DNA from: Auxenochlorella pyrenoidosa
Taxonomy: Eukaryota > Chlorophyta > Trebouxiophyceae > Chlorellales > Chlorellaceae
Length of the DNA: 64,000 nucleotides
Direction of reading: 5' to 3'
NCBI GenBank assembly: GCA_001430745.1
Contig: KQ482061.1
Span: 1,220,589-1,284,588, forward strand
The position numbers and the translations under genes were made by a program. The notes under the pieces were generated by a model. It had not been told where the DNA came from and searched no databases. It worked only from the letters and a program-made list of their open reading frames with translations. Below are positions 34,209 to 44,860 of this stretch, one piece after another. The first letter of the stretch is position 1; every line of letters starts with the position of its first letter.

Positions 34209-37200
34209 TTAGAACCAGCGCTGGCGCAGGCCGCGGGCGGGGCGGCGCAGGGGCGCGGGGGTGCGGTCGGCGCGGTAGAGCGTGACCTTGGGGGTCGAGC
34301 GCGGCTCGTTCTTCTCCTCGTTGGTGATGGAGGGCTCGATGGGGTCGAACTTGAGGGTGGTGGACTTGGCCACGGCTGCAGGGGGGGCAGGTGTTGAGGT
34401 AGGGGTGTGGTGGTCGGGCAGGGTAGGGCAGTGGGACACCAAGCCCTTCATGGTTTGGGGTGGATGGCTGGCAGATGCTGCCGGGATGCCGGGCTAGCCA
34501 CCGTCAACCAAACTGGTTTGGCTCACTCTTCCAGGTGAAGTAGCCCACCCAGCCCTCAGGGCCGGAGCTCTCAGGGTCGGCCACGTGCTCCACATCAGAC
34601 TCGCCATCTGCCGGGGGATGCGCAGGGGGGCGGCGGGTGTGCAGTGTGCAGGATCAATCTGCCGCTGGGGTGCAGCAGCATGGGGTGCAGCAGCCAGCTG
34701 CTGGCGTCGGTGGGAAGGGACCCTTGGCCCTGGCTGCGAACTGGCCGCTGTGCATCCGCAACAAGACCTGGCCGCAAGGTGCGCAGATCCCACCCCACCC
34801 CCCACCCCCACTCACAGGGGTGCTGGATCACGGCCATCAAGTAGGAGGAGCCGCCAATGTTGGGGTACCTGCAGGGGCCGGGCAAGGCAGCCGTAGGCAC
34901 AGGCCATCCAGCTGCAACAGCAGATTGTGCAGCTGGCTGAGGCTGCCCGGCAGGATGAAGGATGCTGCGTCGGGCGTGGCCAGGGCGGGATGTGGCAGCC
35001 CACCAGTAGGCACCCGTGACTTCGGCGCCGTAGGGGGTGGAGAAGATGCGGTCCAGGCTGCCTGCAGGGGGAGGCGCAGGGAGGGGGCAGCTGGTGCTGC
35101 TGTGGGCAGTCACAGTGCCAGGTCGGGCTCGCAAGCAGCCGCACCCAATCTCCACAGCCCTGCCCCTGCCATGTCAAGGCCACGGGCCCAGCGCACCGTT
35201 GGCAAAGTTGTAGCTCCACATCACGTCGTTCTGGTGCTCAGACGTGTCCTGCAGGGGTGGGGTCCCGGCTTGCGCTGAGCCCCACGCAGCCGCATGGGCA
35301 CCACTGCAGCTTGTGCGCGCACCCAGTCTGTCTCATGTTTGAGGGGCTGGGCTGGACACGAGGAAACTCCCCCCTCCCTCTCACCTCGCCCACCACCAGG
35401 GTGTCGAACTCGGGCATGTAGCTGAGGTTGTCGGGGGAGGAGATGGCGTTGACGTCGCAGGTGTTGGCGGGGTTGCAGGTGGGGTCCTCGGGGTCGCACG
35501 GGGCGGCCACCGCACCGCAGAACAGGCCCTGCGCACACGGGAGGGCAGGCGACTTAGCACTGCTGCTCAGTCCGCGCTGGGACGCCAGCTATCCAATGAG
35601 CTGTTGGTGGAGACAGCTGCTGCTCCTGCAGCAGCTGTGTCATGGAGCAATCATGTACCCCATGACAGGCAATTGGCATGACAGGCAAACCCACAGAGGG
35701 ATATGCCAACAGGCAATGACAGCATGCATGGGCTGGGGCTGACCTGCATGCCGGTGGCCGAGTTGGCCGCATCCAGGGGCAGCTTGTACACGCAGCCGCA
35801 GGGGTTGTCTGCGGCAGGGAGGGCAGCAGCGCATGGCGTGGCGTCAGACAGAGTGTTATGGGCCTACGTGCAGCACAGGTGCCTTGGCTTGGTGCTGCCT
35901 GGGCTGCTGCTGACACCGCAGGCACGCTTGCCAACCGCGCAGGCGCAGCACCCAGCCGCCGGTGCAGGCACTGCTGCTGGCGCCTCACAGGGCAGCTTCA
36001 CATCGTTGTTTGTGCCCTTGTCGTAGCTGCACGGCACAGGCAGCAGGGCACGTCGAGGTGCACGTCAGTCCATGGAGCACGGATGAGCGTTCCTGCCCAA
36101 TTTCAGGCAGCGCAACATGCCTCAGCGCCCAAGCTTGCTTCCCCAGCCACCGCAGCCACGCCCTGCTGCCGTGACTGCCTCACGTGGTGGAGGAGGCCCC
36201 CTTCTTCTTGTTGTCCTCCATGCCTGCGAGGGCCATGTGGGGTGGGGTGGCCGAGATTGATGAACGCAAGCTGGCCACTTGGCAGGTCTGGTGCGGCTTG
36301 GTGCAGGCAAAGCTGACCAGGGTTGGTTGCAAGCTGCTGGCGCAAAGCCGCTGGGCAGGCGCGAGGCTGTCCCTGCACCGCTGCACGCTGACGCACCGTA
36401 GCGGATGCTGCTCATAGACGTGTAGAGCATGCTGCGCCTGGGGTCGTACGTGATGCCCTCCCACCTGCAGCACAGCAGGCAGAAGGGCAGTGAGCATGGG
36501 GTGCAGCAGAGCAGTCAAGGAGTTGGCGCTGGTCATGTGGGTTGGTGTCAGGTATTCAAGGCTTAGCAGGCTTCGGCCCCTGCCCTGCCCACCGGGACCC
36601 GCCAGCACACCACCCGTGCCCCCACAGCCGTCGACCCACTTGGAGAACTCAGTGGTGGCGCCCTTGATGCCGGCGTAGCGCCGGGTCTCCAGGAAGGCGG
36701 CGGCGGTGTCCATGCCGGGCTGCAGGGCAGGCGGGCAGGGGGGAGCATGGGTGGGGCAGGAGTGCAGGGCTGCAGGTGCGCCAGACAATCTAGCAAGCGC
36801 CGCAGGATCCGCGGTGTGCTGTCTGGACGTCCGTATGGACGCAACTTTGAACATGCATGTTTGGTCTTCCGGCAGGCGGGGGTGCGGCCAGCGCACCTTG
36901 ACCTTCAGGCACTGCACGGCGCGGCCGCCCTCGTTGACCGAGGAGAAGCCGGTCGGGCACCCGGTGCCGTCGGTGTAGACAGCGGTCTCGAAGATGTCTA
37001 CGATGGAGAGCAGGGATGGGAGAGGCAAGTAGTCGGCAGCAGGCAGCGGTTGCACAAGTGACAAAGCCTGGATGACCCCGGCGCCCTTGAGCAACCCCCA
37101 TGCCGTGATCGGCCCGTATGTCAGCAACGCCCCCGCGCAGTGACAGCTCCCTTGGGCCAGTGCTCAGGCCTCACCAGCAAAGGTGATGTTGTTGGCCATG

Positions 37201-40177
37201 GCGCGCAGGTCCTTGTTGACACCTGAGGGGGGCAGGGGGTGGGATCGGGTTGAGTGGGGCAGGGTGGGCTTCAGCAAGAATGCTGATGGCTTCTGGAACA
37301 CCTTTGAACAGCATTGGTTAGAACACAGGCCTTGGTTAGCAACCAGAGGACTGTTGTGTGCGGCAACACAAGCACGTCACAGATTGGGAGACGCTGGTGG
37401 GGGCGGCACGCAGCTGCCTGCCAGGCCTGGCTTGCAGCCGCGCAGCGGTGTAGCAAGACGAGCACCGGATGCCTCCTGCGGCTGCATGCCATGGCCGCTC
37501 ACCAGTGCCCAGCTTGATCCACTGGATGGTGAAGGTGCCGCCGTTGGTGGCGTCAGTCTGGGTGAACTTGGCGGCCCACAGGGAGCCTGCAGGGCGGCAG
37601 GCGGGTGCATGAGAATGCTCCACTTAGTTGACCTTTTCAAGTGTTGGCAGGCCTCGCATCGGGCGGCATCTGCTGCACCCCATCTGCTGCATACGACTGC
37701 ACGCCTGATGTTACTTGTGCTGCTACTGGCCCCGCCCTGCCCGCCGGCCCCCTCCACCCCCAGATCCCGCCGCCCGCAGCGCCAGGCCCGCTTTCTGCTC
37801 AGGGCCGCTCACCCGCAGACATGTCACCCGGCTTGGTGGCCACAAACTTGTAGAAGCCCACGTTGGTGCCGTCATCGGTCAGGTAGCTGCAGAGGGTGAG
37901 AGACCAGCTCGGGACAGCTCAGAGACGCTGCACACTGCTCCTGTGCAGGACCCAGCAGCCACAGAAGCGTGCCAGCACAAGCTCGCCCTGCCTGCCATCG
38001 CTCAGGCGAGCTGTTCCGCGCATCTGCAGTCTGACGGCAAGACTGCCGCTGCCTGCCCACCTGCTGACCAGCCCCTCAGCCCAGCATGCCTCCTGGCGCA
38101 GATGGCGCCCCTCTCCCCCACTCCGGCACTCACACAGTCTTGCGGTCTGGAAGCACGTAGGCCATCTCAAAGGCGGCGCGCCCCATCGTGTACCACTTGA
38201 ACGAGGCGACGGTGCCTTTGAAGTCAACGCGGGTCTCGTGGATGTGGCCGTCTGCGGGGCGGGAAGGCGCGCAGGCATGGTTTGTTCCCTGTTGTTTGAT
38301 TTGGTGCAGCCATCCGATCCCAGGGCGCCGGCAGTGCTGGCATGCTTGCAGACAGTGGGGATACGTCAGCGCAATCAGCCTGGCGCTGCCCTCCACCGCC
38401 CCCCGCCCGCCCCACTCACACTTGTAGGGGTTGAACTTCTGCTTGATCAAGTCGAAGGTGATATCAGCGGGGTAAACATCCTGCAAAAGGTCCCAAAACC
38501 ACGAAATTAAAGTATTGTTGAGCCTCGCGGGTCCAGAGAAAGTGCGCCGGTCGAGGGAGCTCCTGGACCGGACCAGTTCAGGAGGACCTGACCAGGGGTC
38601 ACCCCAGCTACCTTCCCGGCTGCACATTCTTCATGACACACATCCACAATGTCCTTGTGATTTTAGGACTCAAGATTTGGAGCCTTGGGACAGCTTGTGA
38701 GAGCCGGTTACGGTGACCGTCACCGCCGCTGCAGCGCCCAGCGCAGCGTGGGCGGCACTGCCAGCAGGCACGGCAGCGGCAGTCCAGGCCCAGTCTAGGC
38801 CCAGTCCAGCTGGACTGGAAACCAGTCCAGTGGAGGGTTCCAGCTGGACTAGGCGCTGGACTGAAAAAACTTGTCCGACGCGGCACGATGCCCACCTCAA
38901 CCCTGCAGGTGCTGCCGCCGACGGCATGGCGCCATGCCCGCCCGCTGCACTCGCATGGCCCGCCCCCTGGCCCCCAGCTCACCCAGTAGGCCATGTGGCC
39001 CTCCACCTCGCCGTAGCCGCTGCTGGCGTCCATCTGGGCCTTGAAGCTGGCCAGGTCGGCGGCCTCGGAGAAGGGGCGGGCATCGGGCTCGTACTCCTCG
39101 CCGCCCAGGTGGGAGCCCCAGGGGGTGCGCGAGCCGGCGCACGGGTTCCACAGGCCGCCCAGGGCAGACCAGTCCACGGGCTGCACGGCAGCGGGGTGGG
39201 CCAGCAGTGGGGGTGGCGGCTCCTGGCGGGCAGCGGCTGCAGGTGGCTGCTGTGCAAGGAGGTGCGGGCAAAGCGGCGGCTGCGCCTGGCGGCGGCAAAG
39301 CATCTGCGGCAAAGCGGCAGCAGCGGGCCCCACCTTCATGCTCCGGGGGGTCAGGGTGCCGTCGGGGGACTGGCCCAGCTCCACAACATACTGCGAAGAG
39401 ATGGCAAAGGGACACGGGAAGAACAGGGCTGTGGTTGAAGGCCTACGCGGTTGCCCTGCTGGCAGCAGCTGCAGCTGCAGCGTGCTCAGCAGCTGGATTG
39501 GCCAGCGGCAGCCTCCCGGCAGCCTTACCTGGACACCAGGGGCGGGCGCCTCAAAGTGGGTGATCAGGTACAGCTTGCGCGCGCCAAAGGGACCGGTGGT
39601 CTCGATCAGGGAGGAGAAGTCGGGGCTGTTGGAGATGCGGGGCTCCTCGGTAGGATGCCCTGACTCGTCGACCTCAAACACCGGCAGGCCCGCCTTGTTG
39701 ATGGTCTGGCCAAAGCGCCAGGGGCTCTTGCCAGCAGTGTTGCCGGTGCGCAGGATGGTCTTGTAGGCTGTGGGCAGCAGGGAGAAGAGATGGGGGAGGC
39801 TAGCGGGTTCATCAGATGCTGGCGGGTACGTGCCAGGTGCTGCAACAGTCCCGTGGTAGCTGCCTGAAGGTCCCTCCGGGCGGCGGGCCGATTTGGGCCT
39901 GCAAGGCTTCGCTGCCTCAATCATGCGCTGCGCATGCACAATTGAGGTGCCACGTTGTGGCGCGGGCCTTTGCGAAGCGCGCGATGGCACCGTTGGCCAG
40001 CGCTCCGCGCGCCTTTTCGCACTGGCTGCGTGCTCACAACTCTTATCGACATTTTCCATCTATTATTCATCCCCATGAATGAAGGAACTCACCCAGAGAC
40101 CTCTGCAGCGGCGGCAGAGCGATGGCCTGTACGCCGGCCGCAAGAAGGAGAGCGGCAAGAGCCACCGCGAGCCGCAT
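34209..40177 (-). CDS. secreted PhoX-like alkaline phosphatase (DUF839 family)
   Basis: ATG 40177, stop 34209, about twenty short exons. Exon 1 encodes a signal peptide (MRLAVALAALLLAAGVQAIA) and ends at a GTGAG donor. Later exons in order: RFGQTINKAGLPVFEVDESG, TTGPFGARKLYLITHFEAPA, YVVELGQSPDGTLTPRSMKV, WGSHLGGEEYEPDARPF, VDFKGTVASFKWYTMGRAAF, EMAYVLPDRKTV with LTDDGTNVGFYKFVATKPGD, SLWAAKFTQTDA, KGATTEFSKWEGITYDPRRS-like sequence, DNPCGCVYKLPLD, NLSYMPEFDTLVVGE, NDVMWSYNFANG with RIFSTPYGAEVTGAYW, and NIGGSSYLMAVIQHP. This is the PhoX/DUF839 propeller, a metal-dependent phosphatase that releases phosphate from organic esters outside the cell. Algae induce such enzymes on phosphate starvation; no regulatory element was identified. 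The basic tail ends RRPARGLRQRWF. Confidence 0.84.
38801..38818. repeat. 18-bp perfect palindrome in a PhoX-like gene intron
   Basis: CCAGTCCAGCTGGACTGG is its own reverse complement. Further CAGTCCAG/CTGGACTG copies flank it at 38780-38863, and a similar inverted CTCCTGGACC/GGTCC set lies at 38530-38590. All are within the intron from about 38483 to 38982. Confidence 0.85.
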
Positions 40178-41168
40178 AATGACTGTTGGATTTGCGTCCC
40201 AAGTGCTTGCGGTGCAACGCTATGGGGCGATCTGCGGGATTGTATGCGCGCGGAGCGCATTTTCATGCGCACATGCTCCTGGCGGCATCGAAGGGTGCCG
40301 CTGCCGGAATCAGGGGGTAGCAAGCATCTCATCAAGCACTGGATCCAATATGGATCGGCCCGAGCGACGACTTTATCAGGGCACAGGTGCACATGGATCT
40401 CACAAAGACAGATGCATGGCAGGCAGCTGGCTCCCTGGTGAGCCTGTTGGTGGCGGCGCCGGTACACCTGCCACGCTGCAGCCAGTGCAAGCCATGCTCC
40501 CGCCCAAGCAGTTTCTGACCTTCTCTCGCCTCAGTGTGGCATCTCTGATGCTCACAGATGTGTCTTGCGTGCTTGTGCATCCTAGACGCCCAGCAGCGGC
40601 ATCCGAATCCCGACTCTCTCCGCCCGCCGCTGCTGCCATTCAGAGATGCCCTTCCTGCCCGGTACCTTCATTCCTTCATTCGTCCTACATCAGGACCTGT
40701 TGGCTCCCGCACACAACGCCCCAGCTGGCGTTGGGCGCCTCGGGCTCAGCGGGTGCTGCATTCACAAACGGTATCTCGACTGGGCTCGCGACATGCCCAC
40801 CGTCGAGTTCAAACCCTTCCTTTCAAATCAAATTAGATGACAAGTAATGCAGAGTCTTGACTGTTTTATCATAGGTTCAGGCCCCCATGGAACTCCTATA
40901 GCAGTGCTACAGCATGCAGCTGGCGCTTCCGCTGGATGGCGGGGCACTTGAGCGAAATGCCCCAGGGAGGCTGTCCTTCCCGGGACGACCATCCGAAGAG
41001 TTCGATCTCATTCAAACGTTTTTTCGAACGTCTGGCACGCTATACAGTCGCTTCGCTGCTCTCGGCACTTGACTGGGGTTCTGCGTTGCTCTGTTTTCGC
41101 CCGGAGCTCCAACTGCATCGCAGCATCTTGATCCGCGTTCAGACTTTTATTGTGAAGTGCGTTGGGGC
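40178..41168. other. divergent promoter region between PhoX-like gene and MED25
   Basis: About 990 bases between outward-facing starts, less GC-rich than the coding parts (AT-rich near 40820-40880). No gene, TATA box, tRNA or phosphate-response element is recognised with confidence. Confidence 0.45.
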
Positions 41169-44100
41169 ATGCCCCCCGCCCTGCGCCTGTGCCTGGTGCT
41201 CGAGAGCACCGCCCGTGCGGGAGCGCAGTGGCGTTCAAGGGCAGTGCTGCGGCACCTGATAGAGCCGCTGTTGGCGTTGGCAGAGACCGCGCCGGGTGGC
41301 TGCGAGCTGGCGCTGGTGTGCTTTGGCGCGCACGCACCGCACTCTGCCGCCGCTGTCGAGTCGTGCCTGGGCTGGTGGAGCGGGGCAAGCGCTGCAGAGT
41401 TCCGCACACACCTGCTGGATAGCCTGAGGTTCACCGGCGGAGGCGGCCAACCAGTGGCCCTGGCAGAGGCGCTGTTGGAGGCGGCATCGCTGTTTGCATG
41501 CGCGCCTGGGGGGAGCGGCGCCGGCGCTGGCGGCGCAGCGCCCGCGTGCCAGCAGCACTGCCTGGTCTTCCTGGCGTCAGAGCCGGCGCCCCAGCCGGTG
41601 CCCTGGCCCTTTGCGGGGGACTGCTGCATGGTGAGCCAATGGCTTGGGCTGGGCAGCCTGCAGCGCCGTGGCGGGGACCGACCTGTGCCGGGCAGCCCAG
41701 CCTCTCTCCCGCCTCGCTCTCCCCCCCATGCCTCATGTCGCAGTTCAAGCTGCCTGGCCTGGCCACATCTGCGGAGCTGTTCCACTGTCTGCGGCGGCGG
41801 GGCGTGCTGCTGAGCCTGGCCGGGAGCTCTGCCCTCCTCAGCAGCCAGGCACACCTGTGGCACCTGGCCAACCTGGCATCTGACTCGCCCATCAGGTTTC
41901 TTCCTCTCCAGAACAGCCCGCCCTGCAGCACTGCGGCACTACGACAGAGTTACCATGCTATTTGCGCTTGCACTGCTGCTTGGCGCAGACGTGCTGCTAC
42001 AGCCAAGCGGTGCCTGCCCTCCCTGCCATGGGCACTTTTCTGCATGAGCGCCCACCTTCTCACCCACAACCCTCTGCAGCCTGGAGGCGGCGCGCTGGGA
42101 ACGGCTCAAACGGCAGCATGGGGGCGAGGCCATACAGCAGCAGCTGATGCGGTCGGTTGTGAGTCTGCCAGGGGGCGGCTATGCAGCGCTGCCCTTCTGG
42201 CCGCAGGCGCTCGAGGTGCTGCAGCAGAAGGCCGGCGGCAGGCTGCTGAGTACTGGGATGGCTGCCAGCAGGGGGGCAGGTGCGCGGCAGGCGGGAGGGC
42301 GGGGGCGGGCATGGAGTAGGCGGGCTGCGGCCGGGGCGTAGAGCAGCGGCGTGCGCAGCGGAGGCCGCCGCCAGGAGCGCCTGCTCTTGTTATGGGCCGG
42401 GAAGCGTGGTGTTGCGACATGGTTGCCAGGGACTTATCGCGTGTTGTCACCTGCGCAGGGAGCCTGCCACCGGTCAGTGGCGACAGCCTGGAGCCAGTAG
42501 CAGACGCAGACGAGCCGGCAGCGCAGCAGGCGGGGACGGCAGGCGCGGCGGCTGGACGCCATTCAGCAGCACCAACGGGAGCATCCGGGCCGGGGATGGC
42601 AGGGAATGCCAAGCCCGCAGACATGCCGGCGCCGGCACCGCTGGCAGTGCACGCTGCGACGCCGCCCATTGCTGCGGCAGCACCTGCAGTCCCTACCCCG
42701 CTGGCCGGGATTGTGCCCAGCCCAGAAGGGCCGCCTGTGGTGCAGTGGACGCCGCCGGGAACAGCGGCGGCGCAGCAGGCCACACCGCCGGTGGCCGCCT
42801 CCCCAGGCAGCTTCTGGGAGGTGCTCAACGCCGAGATCCTGAGCCCCGCGGAGGCGGAGCCCTCGGCCGTGCCAGCGCCAGCGGTGCAGACGCCGAGCTC
42901 CACCCCGCACGAGCCGGCGGTGCAGGGCCTGCCGCTGCCGCCGGTGCAGCAGGCGCAGCAGGGGGCGGCGGCGCCGGCGCGGCACGCCATGGCGCACCCG
43001 CCCATGGCGCACGCCGTGCCACTGTCTGGGCAGCATGCACAGCACCCGCACCAGGCCCAGCATGCGGTGCAGCCGCCGCCGCAGCTGCAGCAGCCGCAGG
43101 CGCTGGCGTCCACGGCTGCCGGCGGCATGCTGGGCATGCCGGGCGGCGGCGGCATGGTCAGCGGGGCCCCCTTGTTGGCCGCCACGGCCGCCTCGGCAGC
43201 CAGCCCCCACAGCGGCATGGGGGAGACCCACGGCAGGTACGTCATGGTCCACTCCTGCAGGGTGGTGGTGGACCAGAGGGTCACCCGCTCCGCCACCCTG
43301 CTGCTCGGCATGGGGCAGGTGAGCGGGCGGGGCAGGGCCGCGTGCCACCCAGTGCGGCCATGCCCTGTGGCAGGGGGTTTGTCTGGGGGCTGCCCAGCTC
43401 GGAGCGATGCCTGCCCTTCCTCGGGCACCCACCTAGCATGGTTGCCAGGGCGCAAGCTCAGCAGCAGGCAATGGCGGGCCTCTGTAGCCCCGCTGTGGAT
43501 GCCTTGCCATTCCGCGACCGATTCCTTGCTGCCCGCGCTCGCCTGCCCCCGGGCGCAGGTGTGGGCCATGCAGAGCGAGGCAGCTGCCCTGTCGGGCGTC
43601 AGCTGGCCGCAGGAGCTGCACGTGGTGAAGACACTGGCGCAGCACACGGCCAAGCATGCGCTGGCCAGCAAGCCCGGCTGCAGGAAGACGCGGCTCAGGA
43701 TGTCGTACGCGTCCACAGAGGCAGAGGTGGGCGGGGCGGGGCCCTGGTGCCCGCTGCACGCTCGCGCGCTGCCTGCGGTGTGGGGGTCCAGCCCTGCATG
43801 GCAGCCCTGCAGAGAGCCGCTGCTGGGCTGCTGGCTGCAGAGTGCATTGCTGTGCCCTGGGGTGCCATAGATAGCTCTGGCAGGGCGATGCTTGCCTGCT
43901 GATGCTTGCTGCGGGACGCAAGGCCAGGTCGCGTGTGTCGCCCTGGGCTGCAGCGCCCCCCAGCGGGCCACCTGCGCTGCATCCTCAGTGCCCAGGTTGC
44001 GCATTATGAGACAGCACGCACTGACGCCCCTCACGGCCTCGCCCTCGGTCCTCCCAGCGCAGGCCTTCACAGCCAAGCTGCTGGAGGCCGGCGTTGCTGG

Positions 44101-44212
44101 GGTCGCCAACCTGGGCGGCACCGCGCTGGGCGTGCTCTTCCCGCTGCAGCACCCGCAGGCGCCCCAGATCGTGCTGAACATGATGGTGGTGCCCAGCGCC
44201 AAGGGCGCCTAG
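41169..44212 (+). CDS. MED25: Mediator complex subunit 25 homologue (VWA domain)
   Basis: ATG 41169, stop 44212, about seven exons. The N-terminus (LRLCLVLESTARAG, then ELALVCFGAHAP, LDSLRFTGGGGQPVALAEAL and HCLVFLASEP) follows the von Willebrand A-like domain of MED25, including the F-GGGG motif after the second strand. The next exons read KLPGLATSAELFHCLRRRGV, LAGSSALLSSQAHLWHLANL and an acidic/Ala/Pro linker. A long Pro/Gln/Ala-rich region (about 42470-43180) precedes a folded C-terminal part (GRYVMVHSCRVVVDQRVTRS; SWPQELHVVKTLAQHTAKHA), which could be the activator-binding domain, though less conserved. MED25 is the Mediator tail subunit contacted by transcription activators, in the nucleus. 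The VWA match is by pattern only. Confidence 0.74.
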
Positions 44213-44860
44213 CTGGCCTGCTGCGGCCAGTGCTGTCTGCAGCTCCCAATATAATCCGGGGTTTGGGGCTGAACTGTGTTTTCCAAGTAGGGGGGGCCCG
44301 CGCCAGCACGCGCCCAGCGCCCTTGACCCCGCTTCCACGCACAGGCATGCAACTCCCGAGCCCCCTGCACTTTGCAAGTGTGATGCCAAATCGTGCGCTG
44401 CTCCTCTGTCCCGGTTACCTTCCCCCCACCGGGCTCACGAGTGCTTCCCGTGGCTCAACACTGCGCTGGAATTGAATTTCCTCAGGGCTGCACTGGAATG
44501 AAAGGATTGCTGACCAAACTTTACGAAGGGTGTAGGTGAGGGACCAGGGAGGTCCCCCCTGAGAGTGCACCAACTGGCAAGCAGTCGCCATTATAGGGGA
44601 TTATGACGGTTAGCTGTTCATGCACAACGAGGATGATGAATGTTACACCGTTTATAGGCAGAAGGCGGCTATACCAGGGGAAGCAGGACTGGACACAGCT
44701 GTGATTGGTCGGTGCGGCGCACGGAACATCAATCCCCATGCTGCAGCACGCCGGGCCTACATCATGACGTGGCGGCGGCAGTGGCAGTGCTCATCAGCCG
44801 CCTCTGCCGCTATTCATATGCAATTGGTTCGCGATCTTCTTCTGCTTGCACGGTGGGCAC
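44213..44860. other. intergenic region between MED25 and ZNG1-like gene
   Basis: About 650 bases between co-oriented genes. No feature recognised; it should hold the MED25 3' end and the ZNG1-like promoter. Confidence 0.45.

Noticed and set aside
42106..44202. A 698-codon open frame on the minus strand
   Set aside because: It is antisense to MED25, rich in Ala, Cys and Gly from reading the Pro/Gln/Ala-coding stretch backwards. The plus strand has spliced, conserved sequence.
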